Source of the DNA: Saccharopolyspora gloriosae | GTDB taxonomy: Bacteria > Actinomycetota > Actinomycetes > Mycobacteriales > Pseudonocardiaceae | Assembly (NCBI RefSeq): GCF_022828475.1 | Contig: NZ_CP059557.1 | Location: 2,961,470-3,025,469 of the forward strand | Length of the DNA stretch: 64,000 nucleotides | Reading direction: 5' to 3' | Shown here: in pieces, positions 18,835 to 27,845 of the stretch | Layout: each line of letters opens with the position of its first letter | How positions within the stretch are numbered: the first letter of the stretch is position 1 | Notes under the pieces: model-generated | Databases searched by the model: none | What the model was told of the DNA's origin: nothing | Seen by the model: the letters and a program-made list of their open reading frames with translations, nothing else | Program-made: the position numbers and the translations under genes

Positions 18835-20277
18835 ATGGCAGTGGTCCATGACAGTCTTTTCATCGACGGCAGTTGGGTGACGCCCGCCAGCGATCGCCGG
18901 ATCCAGGTGGTCAACGCGACGACCGAGGAATCGCTGGGGAGCGTGCCGGAAGCCACGAACGCCGACGTGGACCGCGCCGTCCAGGCCGCTCGTCGAGCTT
19001 TCGACGATTCCGGTTGGGCCACCACGGATCCGGCCGAGCGTGCCGCGGTGCTCAACAGGTTCGCGGACGCGCTGGAGAAGCGTTCCGAGCAGCTGACCCG
19101 GACGGTCAGCATGCAGAACGGGATGCCGGTCAGCCTGAGCGAGCAGTTCGAGGGCGGCTACGTGGTGGCGCTGCTGCGCTACTACGCGGGCCTGGCCGCT
19201 TCGGCGGAGTCCGAGGAACGGCGTCCGTCCCCGCTGGGATTCGACACGCTCGTGCAGCGCACACCGATCGGTGTCGTAGCCGGGATCGTGCCTTGGAATT
19301 ACCCGGTACTGCTGGCGGTCACGAAGATCGGTCCCGCGCTGGCCGCCGGGTGCACGCTCGTGCTCAAGCCGTCGCCGGGAACGGTGTTGGACAGCTTCAT
19401 CCTCGCGGAAGCCGCCGAGGAAGCGGGCGTTCCGCCCGGGGTGATCAACTGGGTGCCGGGTGGCCGGGAGCTCGGCGACTACCTGGTCAAGCACCCTGGC
19501 ATCGACAAGGTCGCGTTCACCGGCTCCACGGCGGCGGGCCGGACGATCGCGGAGAACTGCGGACGTCTGATGCGTCCGGTCAACCTGGAGCTCGGCGGCA
19601 AGTCCGCCGCGCTCATCCTCGACGACGCCGACCTGGACAAGGTCACCGACGGCCTGTTCTTCGCCTCGCTGGCCAACAACGGCCAGACCTGCATGGCGTG
19701 CACTCGCATTCTCGCCCCCAGCAGCCGCTACGACGAGGTCGTTGATGCGCTGACCGTCTCGCTGTCCTCGCTGAAGATCGGTGACCCGCTGGATCCGGCC
19801 ACGCAGCTCGGTCCGCTCGCCTCGGCCGAGCACCGCGAGCGGGTCGAGGGCTACATCGCCAAGGGACGTGCGGAAGGCTCGAAGGTGGCGCTCGGCGGTG
19901 GCCGCCCGCTCGGCATCGACAAGGGCTGGTTCGTGGAGCCCACGATCTTCGCGGACGTCGACAACTCGGCGACGGTCGCCCGTGAGGAGATCTTCGGCCC
20001 GGTGTTGTCGGTGATCAAGTACGACAGCGACGACGACGCGGTGAAGATAGCGAACGATTCCGAGTACGGGCTCGGCGGCAGCGTCTGGTCCGCGGATTCG
20101 GAACGCGCGATCAGCCTGGCCCGTCAGGTGCAGACCGGGACGATCGGCGTGAACGGCTACGTCATCGACCTGAACGCGCCGTTCGGCGGTGTCAAGGCCA
20201 GCGGTATCGGCCGCGAGTTCGGCCCGGAGGCGCTGGCGGGCTACCAGCAGCTGAAGTCCATCTACCTGCCGGGCTGA
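18835..20277 (+). CDS. NAD(P)-dependent aldehyde dehydrogenase
   Basis: 480 residues of the ALDH superfamily. Motifs: PWNYPVLLAVTKIGPALAAG, FTGSTAAG in the nucleotide site, LELGGKSA with the general-base Glu, and NNGQTCMA with catalytic Cys286. It oxidises an aldehyde to the acid. With the alcohol dehydrogenase 45 bp downstream it forms an alcohol-aldehyde-acid pair like those for benzyl alcohol or geraniol-type substrates (known pairings; substrate here unknown). Good GGAG ribosome site. The upstream 18599-18834 region is AT-rich around 18660-18725. Confidence 0.95.
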   Translation: MAVVHDSLFIDGSWVTPASDRRIQVVNATTEESLGSVPEATNADVDRAVQAARRAFDDSGWATTDPAERAAVLNRFADALEKRSEQLTRTVSMQNGMPVSLSEQFEGGYVVALLRYYAGLAASAESEERRPSPLGFDTLVQRTPIGVVAGIVPWNYPVLLAVTKIGPALAAGCTLVLKPSPGTVLDSFILAEAAEEAGVPPGVINWVPGGRELGDYLVKHPGIDKVAFTGSTAAGRTIAENCGRLMRPVNLELGGKSAALILDDADLDKVTDGLFFASLANNGQTCMACTRILAPSSRYDEVVDALTVSLSSLKIGDPLDPATQLGPLASAEHRERVEGYIAKGRAEGSKVALGGGRPLGIDKGWFVEPTIFADVDNSATVAREEIFGPVLSVIKYDSDDDAVKIANDSEYGLGGSVWSADSERAISLARQVQTGTIGVNGYVIDLNAPFGGVKASGIGREFGPEALAGYQQLKSIYLPG

Positions 20278-20322
20278 CACCCGGCGCTGCCACCCACCTT
20301 CTACTTTTCAGGGGAGTTGTTC

Positions 20323-21426
20323 ATGCAGATCACTGCTGCGGTGGTCCGCGAGGCGGAGAAACCGTTCCAAATCGAGGAACTCGAACTCGACGAACCTCGC
20401 GCCGACGAGATCCTGGTCAAGGTGCACTCGGCCGGTGTCTGCCACACCGACATCGGTGTGCGCAACCAGTGGTTGCCAGTGCCGCTGCCGGTCGTGCTGG
20501 GGCACGAGGGCGCCGGTGTCGTCGAGGCCGTCGGCAAGGACGTCACCAAGGTCGAACCGGGCGACAAGGTCGTGCTGAGCTACGGGTCCTGCGGCAACTG
20601 CACGATGTGCAACCGTGGCGACCCCAGCTACTGCGAGCAGTTCGTGCTGCGCAACGTCGCGGGCACCCGGACGGACGGCACGACCGCTCTGCACGGCCAA
20701 GGCGGGGACGTGAACGGCTTCTTCTTCAGCCAGTCTTCGTTCGCCACGTACGCGATCACGCTGGAGAGCAACACCGTCAAACTGGATCCGGAGACCGATC
20801 TCTCCATTGTGGGGCCGTTGGGCTGCGGCATTCAGACCGGCGCGGGCACGGTGCTCAACCGGCTGAAGCCGCAGGCGGGAAGCAGCCTGGTGGTGTTCGG
20901 CGTCGGTGCGGTCGGATTGGCTGCGCTGATGGCGGCCAAGGTCGCCGGCTGCACCAAGATCATTGCCGTGGACCTGGTGCCGGACCGGCTGGCGCTGGCC
21001 GAGGAGCTGGGCGCCACGCACACGATCAACGGGAAGACCAGTGAGGACGTGGTGGCCGAGATCCAGGCCATCACTGGTCGCGGGGCGGACTTCTCGGTGG
21101 ACACGACGGCGGTCACGTCCGTCGTCCGGCAGGCGGTCGGCTGCCTTGCGTTGAAGGGGACCTGCGCGACGCTGGGTTTCGGAACCGCGGGCACCGAGAT
21201 CCAGGTCGACATGCTGGAGTTCCTGATGGCAGGACGCACCATCACCGGCGTCACGGAGGGCGACGCCCGACCGGATGAGTTCATCCCGCAGATGATCGAG
21301 CTCAACAAGCAGGGCCGGTTCCCTTACGACCGGCTGATCACCGCTTACGAGTTCGACGACATCAACAAGGCATGCGAGGACGCGGAGTCGGGCAAGACCA
21401 TCAAGCCCGTCCTGAAGTTGGTGTAG
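20323..21426 (+). CDS. Zn-dependent alcohol dehydrogenase (aryl/allylic alcohol type)
   Basis: 367 residues of the MDR family. Catalytic zinc ligands in AGVCHTD and GHEGAGVV, four structural-zinc cysteines in GSCGNCTMCNRGDPSYC, and the NAD-binding motif VFGVGAVGLAALMAA. The SQSSFATYAI and GCGIQTGAGTVLN segments match class III-like benzyl and geraniol alcohol dehydrogenases. It interconverts an alcohol and aldehyde ahead of the upstream aldehyde dehydrogenase. ATG 20323 chosen because GGGGAG precedes it. A paralogue is at 40750-41955. Confidence 0.94.
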   Translation: MQITAAVVREAEKPFQIEELELDEPRADEILVKVHSAGVCHTDIGVRNQWLPVPLPVVLGHEGAGVVEAVGKDVTKVEPGDKVVLSYGSCGNCTMCNRGDPSYCEQFVLRNVAGTRTDGTTALHGQGGDVNGFFFSQSSFATYAITLESNTVKLDPETDLSIVGPLGCGIQTGAGTVLNRLKPQAGSSLVVFGVGAVGLAALMAAKVAGCTKIIAVDLVPDRLALAEELGATHTINGKTSEDVVAEIQAITGRGADFSVDTTAVTSVVRQAVGCLALKGTCATLGFGTAGTEIQVDMLEFLMAGRTITGVTEGDARPDEFIPQMIELNKQGRFPYDRLITAYEFDDINKACEDAESGKTIKPVLKLV

Positions 21427-21642
21427 TCCGGAGCGATCGGCGGGACGACGGCCAGGGTGGCGGTGGCGCAGTGCCACCTCACCCGGTCGCGTCCGTCGTT
21501 CGGTCCTGTTCTTGTTCGCGCAGAGGGTCGGTCAGCGGAACTCAGGGGTCTTCTCGCCGCGGGATCCATCCAGGCCGTCCCCACAAGGGAGTATTCGCGA
21601 AAGGTTCCGCTGCCCGCACCGCAACACGACCGCAAGGGCGAC

Positions 21643-22524
21643 TCAGGCCGGGGAGGTTTCCTTGAGCACTTCCCGCCAACGTTGCTGGGCGTCCTCGTAC
21701 CACGCCTCGCGGAGTTGGTGGAACAGCACCGCGGCGCGCCTGCCGATCCAGTTTGGCAGCAGTTCGGCCGGCAGTTGCGGGTCCATGAACGGGAATCGCT
21801 GCCATTCGTTGACGAGCTTCACGTGGGTGAACAGCAGCGGGTCGCCTTGGGCGGGCTGCATGCCGCTGTAGCGGATCAGCAGCTCCTCGTACTTCTCGGT
21901 GACCTCGCTGAGGTCCCAGGCGAGGTCGACGATCTCCTGCTCGGCCTGGCCGACGTCGCTCGCCTTCCCGATGAACGCGAGGGTGGACGCCTTCAGGTCG
22001 AGATCGTCGATGACCTTCCGGGCCTGGGCCTCGCGATCGATGTGCGGTGAGACCCAGACTCCTGGGGTCGGATTTCCGAAGCCTTCCCAGTCGAGCGCGG
22101 TGTAGAGCATCTTGCGCATCGAGCGCTGCGCTTCGGGGATGGTGACCAGCAGGATCAGCCAGTTCCCGTCCCACGGACCGGAGTCGGCGTGCAACGAGTA
22201 GACGCGCTTGGCGCCGTCGTCCATCAGGTTCTTGCCGCTTTCGGTCAGCTCCCAGCACACTTCGCGTCCCTGGCGATGCCCGGTGATCCAGCCGGATGCC
22301 GAGGCCCGGGAGATCGCCTGCCGCGCGGTGCGCTGTTCGATTCCCATGCCGACGAGCATGTACAGCAGCGACGACGTCCACACCGGTTGCCCGCTGGGGT
22401 GCACCAGCTCGCCCAGCACGGTGATCAGCATGGAACGGGCGCTGCCCGTCGTGACTGCGGGCCGCGCGGCCGCTTTGGCCGACGGGCCGTTGGTCGCAGT
22501 CGTGCGTCGACTCGGTTGCACCAT
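21643..22524 (-). CDS. PaaX-family transcriptional regulator, second copy
   Basis: 293 residues. After a basic 30-residue N-terminal tail come the winged helix (SARSMLITVLGELVHP, TARQAISRASASGWITGHRQ), the central GPWDGNWLILLVTIPEAQR and NPTPGVWVSPHIDR, and the C-terminal MDPQLPAELLPNWIGRR. Same architecture as 7673-8533. The ATG at 22524 has AAGGA 7 bp upstream. It is convergent with the alcohol dehydrogenase and divergent from the P450-mce operon, which it probably controls (inference). Confidence 0.9.
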   Translation of the reverse strand: MVQPSRRTTATNGPSAKAAARPAVTTGSARSMLITVLGELVHPSGQPVWTSSLLYMLVGMGIEQRTARQAISRASASGWITGHRQGREVCWELTESGKNLMDDGAKRVYSLHADSGPWDGNWLILLVTIPEAQRSMRKMLYTALDWEGFGNPTPGVWVSPHIDREAQARKVIDDLDLKASTLAFIGKASDVGQAEQEIVDLAWDLSEVTEKYEELLIRYSGMQPAQGDPLLFTHVKLVNEWQRFPFMDPQLPAELLPNWIGRRAAVLFHQLREAWYEDAQQRWREVLKETSPA

Positions 22525-23229
22525 CACGGGTCCTTCCGCGGTCGCGGCCGACCGGAGTGTCGTTCGGGCCGTCGGGGCGCCGGTCGCGCGGGCCGCCGGT
22601 CGGCGAGCTTGCAGGTGGCAGGGGCTGTCTCGGCCGGACGAGGAGCGAGCGACCCTGCCGTTGACCACTTTAGTCGGCACGGGTGGCGGGGTGCGCCGTG
22701 GTCGCTGTGCGCACGGCCGCGCCGGCAGGCGCGTTGCGGGGGAGTCTCGGCCTGAACTGGTGACACCCCTTTAGAACTACACCAGACGTGCCTGAACGGC
22801 CAACTATGTCGACTATGTCGTGTCGCGGGCTCGTCGGAGTGATCAAGCCGAAGGATGTTGCGCTCTTGGTGGAGTGGCGCAGTTGTGGAGCGCAGCGGCG
22901 CTGGGTGGACTGCGGCGGAATCCTGGCGATGGGGCCGTGGGCGCGCGGAGCCGAAGAGGCTCGTGCAGCCGAATCTGATGTCTCGAATATGCGACACGAA
23001 CCTTGACGATGTACATCAAAAGATATTACCTTCCCATGTGTGTCACATGTGAGGTGTCTCTCGGGGGCCTGACCCGGAGTCGCCGGCCGCGGACCCGGCT
23101 CGGCGTGTGCACCTCCTGTCCGTCATCGGAGCGATCGGCGACCACCGCGTCGCCCGTCTTCGCCGCGCGTCGGCAGCCATCGGCTGCCCGAGCGCGATCG
23201 CACCACCACCACGGAAGAGGGCGGTCATC
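22525..23229. other. Long intergenic region between PaaX-like regulator and P450-mce operon
   Basis: About 700 bp without a credible gene; the small frames inside lack ribosome sites and codon bias. It contains a perfect tandem repeat of ACTATGTCG (22803-22811 and 22812-22820) and, nearer the P450, the palindromes listed at 23003-23051. These would suit binding of the divergent regulator. Confidence 0.55.
23003..23051 (+). promoter_or_regulatory. Candidate promoter and palindromes upstream of P450-mce operon
   Basis: A TTGACG box (23003-23008) and TATTAC (23024-23029), 15 bp apart, could be -35 and -10 elements. Overlapping them is a perfect 10-bp palindrome GATGTACATC (23008-23017), and just downstream CATGTG-TGT-CACATG (23035-23049). 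The spacing is shorter than ideal, so this is a proposal only. Confidence 0.4.
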
Positions 23230-24495
23230 TTGAGTTCTCCAGACAGTGTCAGGAAGCAGACGAAGGAACTGGACGAAAGTCGGCTCCACGAGCTGATCGG
23301 ACGATTCAGCCTGCACAGCACGGAAAGCCAGGAGCATTCGCAGGAGCTCTTCGAAGAGATGCGGAAGTCCTGCCCTGTCGCGCACAGTTCGGAGCACGGG
23401 GGCTTCTACGCACTGTCGCGTTACAAGGACGTCTACGAAGCGTCGCACCAGCCGGAGTCCTTCTCATCGTTCCCGGTGACGATTCCGCCGTTCGGCAACC
23501 CGACCCCGATGATCCCGATCGAGGCCGACCCGCCGCGCCACCGCAACTACCGGGCTCTGGTCGGGCGGCAGTTCAGCCCGAAGTCGGTGGCGAACGTCGA
23601 ACCGCAGATGCGCGAGATGATCACCAGCATCATCGACGGTTTCAGCGGCACCTCCGAGGTGGACCTGGCCAAGGAAGTCGCCGTGCCGCTGCCGCTGCGG
23701 GCGATTCTGGAGTTGTACCTGGGTGTCCCGGAGAAGGACTGGGACATGCTCAAGGACCAGTTCCTCGTCCTGTTGCAGCCCGACCCCGCGCTCAGCGACG
23801 ACGACAACACGGAGCGCGCGCTGGAAGCGGGCCTGCACTGCCAGAAGTACTTCGCCGAGATGCTGGAGAACCTCCGGGTCAATGGGTACGGCAGTGACCT
23901 GATCAGTGATCTGGCTCAGGCCGAGATCGAGGGCGAGCGCCTGGACGACGACGAGATCTTCGGGTTCTGTCTGGTGCTGGTACCGGCCGGGTTCGACACC
24001 ACGGCGAGCGTGCTGAGCCGGCTGCTGCTGATGTTCGCCGAACAGCCCGAGCTGCGTACCCGGTTCGAGAACATCGTCGACGATCCCGACAAGCTGGACC
24101 TCGCCATCGAAGAGCTGGTCCGCTTCATGCCGCCGCAGCCGGGTGTCGCCCGCAACGTCACGGAGAAGTGCACCTTCCTGGGGCAGGACTTCGAGGAGGG
24201 CGACCGGCTGCTGCTGCTGTGGCCATCCGCGAACCACGATCCCGAGGAGTTCGAGAACCCGGACGAGCTGGTGCTGGACCGGTCGCCCAACCGTCACCTC
24301 GGCTTCGGCTCGGGCATCCACCGCTGCCTTGGCGCCCACCTCGCTCGGCTGGAGCTGCGGGTCTTCTTGCAGGAGTTCCTGAAGCGGGTGCCGCGCTACG
24401 ACGTGACTCCGGGGCAGGAAGCGGTGTGGCACACGGGCAACACCTGGGGCGTGAAGAAACTGCCGGTGACCTTCGAATCCTGGAGTGCCGTCTGA
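23230..24495 (+). CDS. Cytochrome P450, second copy
   Basis: 421 residues. I-helix AGFDTTASV, ExxR in EELVRF and haem loop FGSGIHRCLG are all intact; PIEADPPRHRNYRALVGRQF is the usual bacterial C-helix region. TTG start at 23230 with AGAGGG 8 bp upstream. Overlaps the next gene, a ferredoxin, by 1 bp, and leads into the SCP2 and mce genes. Transcription together with a lipid-type importer suggests a hydrophobic, possibly terpenoid, steroid-like or alkyl-aromatic substrate (inference). Confidence 0.94.
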   Translation: MSSPDSVRKQTKELDESRLHELIGRFSLHSTESQEHSQELFEEMRKSCPVAHSSEHGGFYALSRYKDVYEASHQPESFSSFPVTIPPFGNPTPMIPIEADPPRHRNYRALVGRQFSPKSVANVEPQMREMITSIIDGFSGTSEVDLAKEVAVPLPLRAILELYLGVPEKDWDMLKDQFLVLLQPDPALSDDDNTERALEAGLHCQKYFAEMLENLRVNGYGSDLISDLAQAEIEGERLDDDEIFGFCLVLVPAGFDTTASVLSRLLLMFAEQPELRTRFENIVDDPDKLDLAIEELVRFMPPQPGVARNVTEKCTFLGQDFEEGDRLLLLWPSANHDPEEFENPDELVLDRSPNRHLGFGSGIHRCLGAHLARLELRVFLQEFLKRVPRYDVTPGQEAVWHTGNTWGVKKLPVTFESWSAV

Positions 24496-24689
24496 TGCGC
24501 CTTTCGATCGACCCCGGCAAGTGCTCGGGTCACGCGCGGTGCGTCGCGCGCGCGCCGGACCTGTTCGACGTGGACGACGAGGGTGTCTCCTTCGTCCTCG
24601 TCGACGAGGTAGGTCCGGAATTGGCGGAGGACGCCCGCAAGGCGGTCGACGTCTGCCCGGAACGGGCGATCTCGCTCGACGCGGACTGA
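24495..24689 (+). CDS. Small P450-type ferredoxin (3Fe-4S or His-ligated 4Fe-4S)
   Basis: 64 residues, MRLSIDPGKCSGHARC at the N-terminus and VDVCPERAI near the end. The CxxHxxC...CP pattern marks the single-cluster ferredoxins that accompany actinobacterial P450s; the His takes the place of the second Cys of a normal 4Fe-4S motif. Start codon overlaps the P450 stop, so it is the dedicated electron donor, probably reduced by the ferredoxin reductase at 17384 or 2479. Confidence 0.93.
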   Translation: MRLSIDPGKCSGHARCVARAPDLFDVDDEGVSFVLVDEVGPELAEDARKAVDVCPERAISLDAD

Positions 24690-24732
24690 ACGGTCTCCGG
24701 CCCCCGAACTGACTGCCACAACCGAAGCAGGG

Positions 24733-25170
24733 ATGCCAATCATGGGCGTGTTCAAGGACGAATCCGAGGTCTACCGGTATGTCGGACGCATCTTCCAGGT
24801 GAGCATGGAGGACCCCGAGCTCGGTCCGAAGCTCCGCAAGGTGGGCTCGGTGCTCAAGCTGAACCAGACCGATCCCGAGTCGACGATCGTGATCGATTTC
24901 GGCGAGGGCGTTGTGCAGCTCGGCGAGAACGACGCCAACAAGGTCACCAGCCCGATCGACGCTGAACTCGACATGGAAGCCGATGTCGCGCATCGCTTCT
25001 GGCTCGGCAAGATCAACGTCGCGCTGGCGATGGCCAAGGGTCAGATCCGCAACAAGGGCAAGGTGTCGGCCGTGATGAAGATCGTGCCGCACACCAAGCC
25101 GCTTTTCGCCACCTACGAGAAGATCTTGCGCGACGCCGGGCGCGAAGATCTGGTCGACGCGGTGAAGTAG
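24733..25170 (+). CDS. SCP2 sterol-carrier-domain protein
   Basis: 145 residues fitting the SCP2 fold (PESTIVIDFGEGVVQLGEN, then MEADVAHRFWLGKINVALAMAKGQIRNKGKV). Such proteins bind lipids or acyl-CoA in a hydrophobic cleft. Its position between a P450-ferredoxin pair and the mce transporter suggests it receives or carries the imported hydrophobic substrate in the cytoplasm (inference). ATG 24742 is an alternative start. Confidence 0.85.
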   Translation: MPIMGVFKDESEVYRYVGRIFQVSMEDPELGPKLRKVGSVLKLNQTDPESTIVIDFGEGVVQLGENDANKVTSPIDAELDMEADVAHRFWLGKINVALAMAKGQIRNKGKVSAVMKIVPHTKPLFATYEKILRDAGREDLVDAVK

Positions 25171-25286
25171 ATGAGCGCACCGATCCGCCGTGTGCAGCCA
25201 CGCGCCCGCGCCACGGACCAGCACGCCCTTCCGGGTGCGGTCGGTCGTGGCTCGGGGTTTCCCGCGGCGATTACCAGGGAGCACGA

Positions 25287-26131
25287 ATGACCACTGTGGA
25301 CAATGACGAGAAGTCGCGGCCGCGGGCGGCGGACCGGGCCGTCGGGTTGGTCCCCGCGCCGGTGCGCAACGTCGTGCTGGAGATCGGCCAGATGTGCCAG
25401 CTCCTCGGCAAGGTCGTCTACAGCGCTGTCCGCTACCCGCGCGGGTACTGGAAGGACACCGTCGACGAGATGTACGCCGCGCTGAAGCTCTGCTTCTGGC
25501 CTGCGACCTTCTCCATGGCGGGCTTCGGCTTCCTCATCTGCGTCATGGGCGTCGGGTTGCTGGTGCTGCTCGGCGCGGCGAACCGGATGGGGTCGTTCTG
25601 GGTGATGGCCGACATCCGCGAGATCGCCACGTGGATGGTCGGGATGGTGGTGGCCGGTGTCATCGGCACCTCCATCACCTCGGACCTGGGTGCCCGCAAG
25701 GCCAGGGAAGAACTCGACGCGCTCAAGGTTCTCGGGCTCGATCCCATCCGGATGCTGGTGATCCCACGGGTGATCTCGACCGCGATCCTGTGTGCCCTGC
25801 TGAACTTCCTCGCGTCGTTCGTCGGCATCTTCCTCGGCCTGCTGGCGGTGGGCGCGCTGGGGACACCACTTCGGGTGCCTACATGGACGGCATGATCCAC
25901 AACCTCTACGCCGCCGACGTGTGGGGCGCGGAGCTGAAAACGCTGCTGAGCGGGATGATGATCGCCGTCGTCTGCAGCTACAAGGGGCTCAACGCCGGCG
26001 GCGGTCCGGAGGGCGTCGGGCGTGCCGTCAATCAGGCGGTCGTCATCTCGTTCGCGCTGGTGTGGGTGTTCAACTTCTTCTTCAACGCCATTGCTCAGGG
26101 GCTGAACCCCAACCTGATGATGCTGAGATAA
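25287..26131 (+). pseudogene. YrbE/MlaE-family permease (first of pair), single-base frameshift
   Basis: An integral-membrane MlaE permease that should run 25287-26131 (about 281 residues). The frame breaks at about 25860: residues up to LGLLAVGALG are in frame with the start, while TTSGAYMDGMIHNLYAADVWG to NPNLMMLR continues in another frame. The sequence GCGCTGGGGACACC appears to have lost one base from an expected GCGCTGGGCGACACC. No canonical slippery heptamer is seen, so either the gene is broken or the sequence has an indel error. The rest looks intact, with four to five membrane segments. In an mce system both YrbE subunits are normally needed. Confidence 0.85.
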
Positions 26132-26141
26132 GGAATCCCGG

Positions 26142-27002
26142 ATGGCCATCCAAAGCGCGCAGCCGGCCCCGCGCAACGTTCTGCGCTGGCGCGGGTCGGA
26201 ACAACAGCGGAAACGTCCGCCCATCTTGTTCTTCACGACGTTCACCACGGTCGGGAACATCGCCTCGTTCAGCGCCCGGGTACTGGTGGAGATGCCACTC
26301 GCGATCGGGCTCTACCTGTCCGAGGTGATTCGTCAGTCGGCGATTCTCATCCGGTCGAGCAGCCTGGTCATCTGGTTCATGGCATTCGCGATCGGCGGGG
26401 AGACCGGACTGCAGGGCAGTTACATCCTCGACCAGTTCGGCGCGTCGGACTACGTCGGGGTCTTCAACGCCATCGGCGATTTGAAAGCCGACGGCACTTC
26501 GATGTGGGGCTGGATTCTCGCGGCGAAGGTCGGCTGCGGGTACGTCGCGGAGATCGGCTCGATGCGCATCAGCGACGAGATCGATGCGCTGGAAGTGATG
26601 GGCATCCATTCTCGCGCCTACCTGGCCGGTACCAGGCTCTGGGCCATGTGGATCACGGCCCCGTTCTTGTTCCTGACCGCCATGGGAGTTCAATTCGTCG
26701 GTTCCTGGGTGGTCACCCAACTGATGCTCGACACCACTTCTCCCGGTGCGTACTCCAACATCTTCTGGTCGTTCCAGGCGCCTATTGACCTCCTGTACGC
26801 GCTGATCTGGGCGATGATCCTGGCCACGTTGATCACTTTGGTCGGCTGCTACTACGGATACACCTCCTCCGGGGGTCCGGTTGGAGTCGGGGTCAACACG
26901 GCGAAGTCGATGATGGTCAACATGATCATCGTCAGCGCCGCGGCCGCAATCCTGTACCAGTTCTTTTTCGGCACCACGCTTCAGACGCCGATTGCCAATT
27001 AG
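26142..27002 (+). CDS. YrbE/MlaE-family permease (second of pair)
   Basis: 286 residues with the MlaE domain: helices at IASFSARVLVEMPLAIGLYL, ILIRSSSLVIWFMAFAIGGE, the EIGSMRISDEIDALEVMGIH cytoplasmic loop typical of the family, and C-terminal helices ending in LYQFFFGTTLQTPIAN. It forms the transmembrane channel with its frameshifted partner, energised by the Mkl ATPase that follows 29 bp later. Starts 10 bp after the previous stop. Confidence 0.95.
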   Translation: MAIQSAQPAPRNVLRWRGSEQQRKRPPILFFTTFTTVGNIASFSARVLVEMPLAIGLYLSEVIRQSAILIRSSSLVIWFMAFAIGGETGLQGSYILDQFGASDYVGVFNAIGDLKADGTSMWGWILAAKVGCGYVAEIGSMRISDEIDALEVMGIHSRAYLAGTRLWAMWITAPFLFLTAMGVQFVGSWVVTQLMLDTTSPGAYSNIFWSFQAPIDLLYALIWAMILATLITLVGCYYGYTSSGGPVGVGVNTAKSMMVNMIIVSAAAAILYQFFFGTTLQTPIAN

Positions 27003-27031
27003 GGCAACGTGGCTGAGTTGAGGAGTCCTTC

Positions 27032-27844
27032 ATGGATGTACAAGACACCGAAGTCATGTCGCCCGCGGTGAGTGCCGAAGCGAACGACGACGGACAGGTC
27101 GCATCGGTCCGCGACGTGTACAAGTCCTTCGGTTCCTTCCAGGTCATGAACGGTCTGAGCCTGGACTTCAAACCGCGCGCGATCACCACGATCCTCGGCC
27201 CCTCGGGTACCGGGAAGAGCGTTCTGCTCAAGCACATGGTGGGCCTGCTGGAACCGGATTCCGGAACGGTCAGCGTGTTCGGGCAGGACATCTGGCGAAT
27301 CGAGGAGCGGGAACGCGCCAAGCTGCGCAAGCGCTTCGGCGTTCTGTTCCAGGACGGGGCGCTGTTCGGCTCCATGAACGTGTACGACAATGTGGCGTTC
27401 CCGCTTCGCAAGCACACCGACATGTCCGAGAAGGATGTCGGCGAGATCGTCAACTACCGGCTCAAAGAGGTCGGTCTGGAAGCGGCGTGGAAGAAGTTTC
27501 CCAACGAGATCTCGGGCGGGATGAAGAAGCGCGCCGGCTTCGCCAGGGCGCTGGTGCTGAATCCGGAGATCGTACTGTTCGACGAGCCGGACTCGGGTCT
27601 CGACCCGGTCCGTACCAGCTTGCTCAACGACGTGATTCTCAAGATCCACAGTGAGGATCGCGGCACCTACGTCGTGGTCACCCACGACATCAGGACGGCG
27701 AAGAAGGTGAGTGATTACGTCGGCCTGATCTGGCAGGGGCGTGTCGTGTACTACGGCCCGGCGGCGGAAGCGTTCTCTTCGGACGATCCGTTCGTGCGGC
27801 AATTCCTCGCCGGGGACTCGGTCGGCCCATTGGGAATGGATTGA
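27032..27844 (+). CDS. Mkl/MceG-type ABC transporter ATPase
   Basis: 270 residues with Walker A GPSGTGKS, Q-loop FQDGALFG, signature EISGGMKKRAGFARAL (the ISGGM variant typical of Mkl and MlaF), Walker B EIVLFDEPDSGLDP and the switch His in VVTHD. It drives Mce-dependent import through the YrbE permeases. In mycobacteria mceG is encoded away from the mce operons; here it lies inside, between yrbE and mce genes, making the cassette self-contained. Confidence 0.95.
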   Translation: MDVQDTEVMSPAVSAEANDDGQVASVRDVYKSFGSFQVMNGLSLDFKPRAITTILGPSGTGKSVLLKHMVGLLEPDSGTVSVFGQDIWRIEERERAKLRKRFGVLFQDGALFGSMNVYDNVAFPLRKHTDMSEKDVGEIVNYRLKEVGLEAAWKKFPNEISGGMKKRAGFARALVLNPEIVLFDEPDSGLDPVRTSLLNDVILKIHSEDRGTYVVVTHDIRTAKKVSDYVGLIWQGRVVYYGPAAEAFSSDDPFVRQFLAGDSVGPLGMD

Positions 27845-27845
27845 G

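Noticed and set aside
22788-23006. Small frames in the PaaX-P450 spacer
   Set aside because: No ribosome site, no codon bias and overlap with likely regulatory repeats.
25857-25864. Programmed ribosomal frameshift as the cause of the split YrbE frame
   Set aside because: No X-XXY-YYZ slippery heptamer or downstream structure is evident; a one-base deletion explains the sequence more simply.
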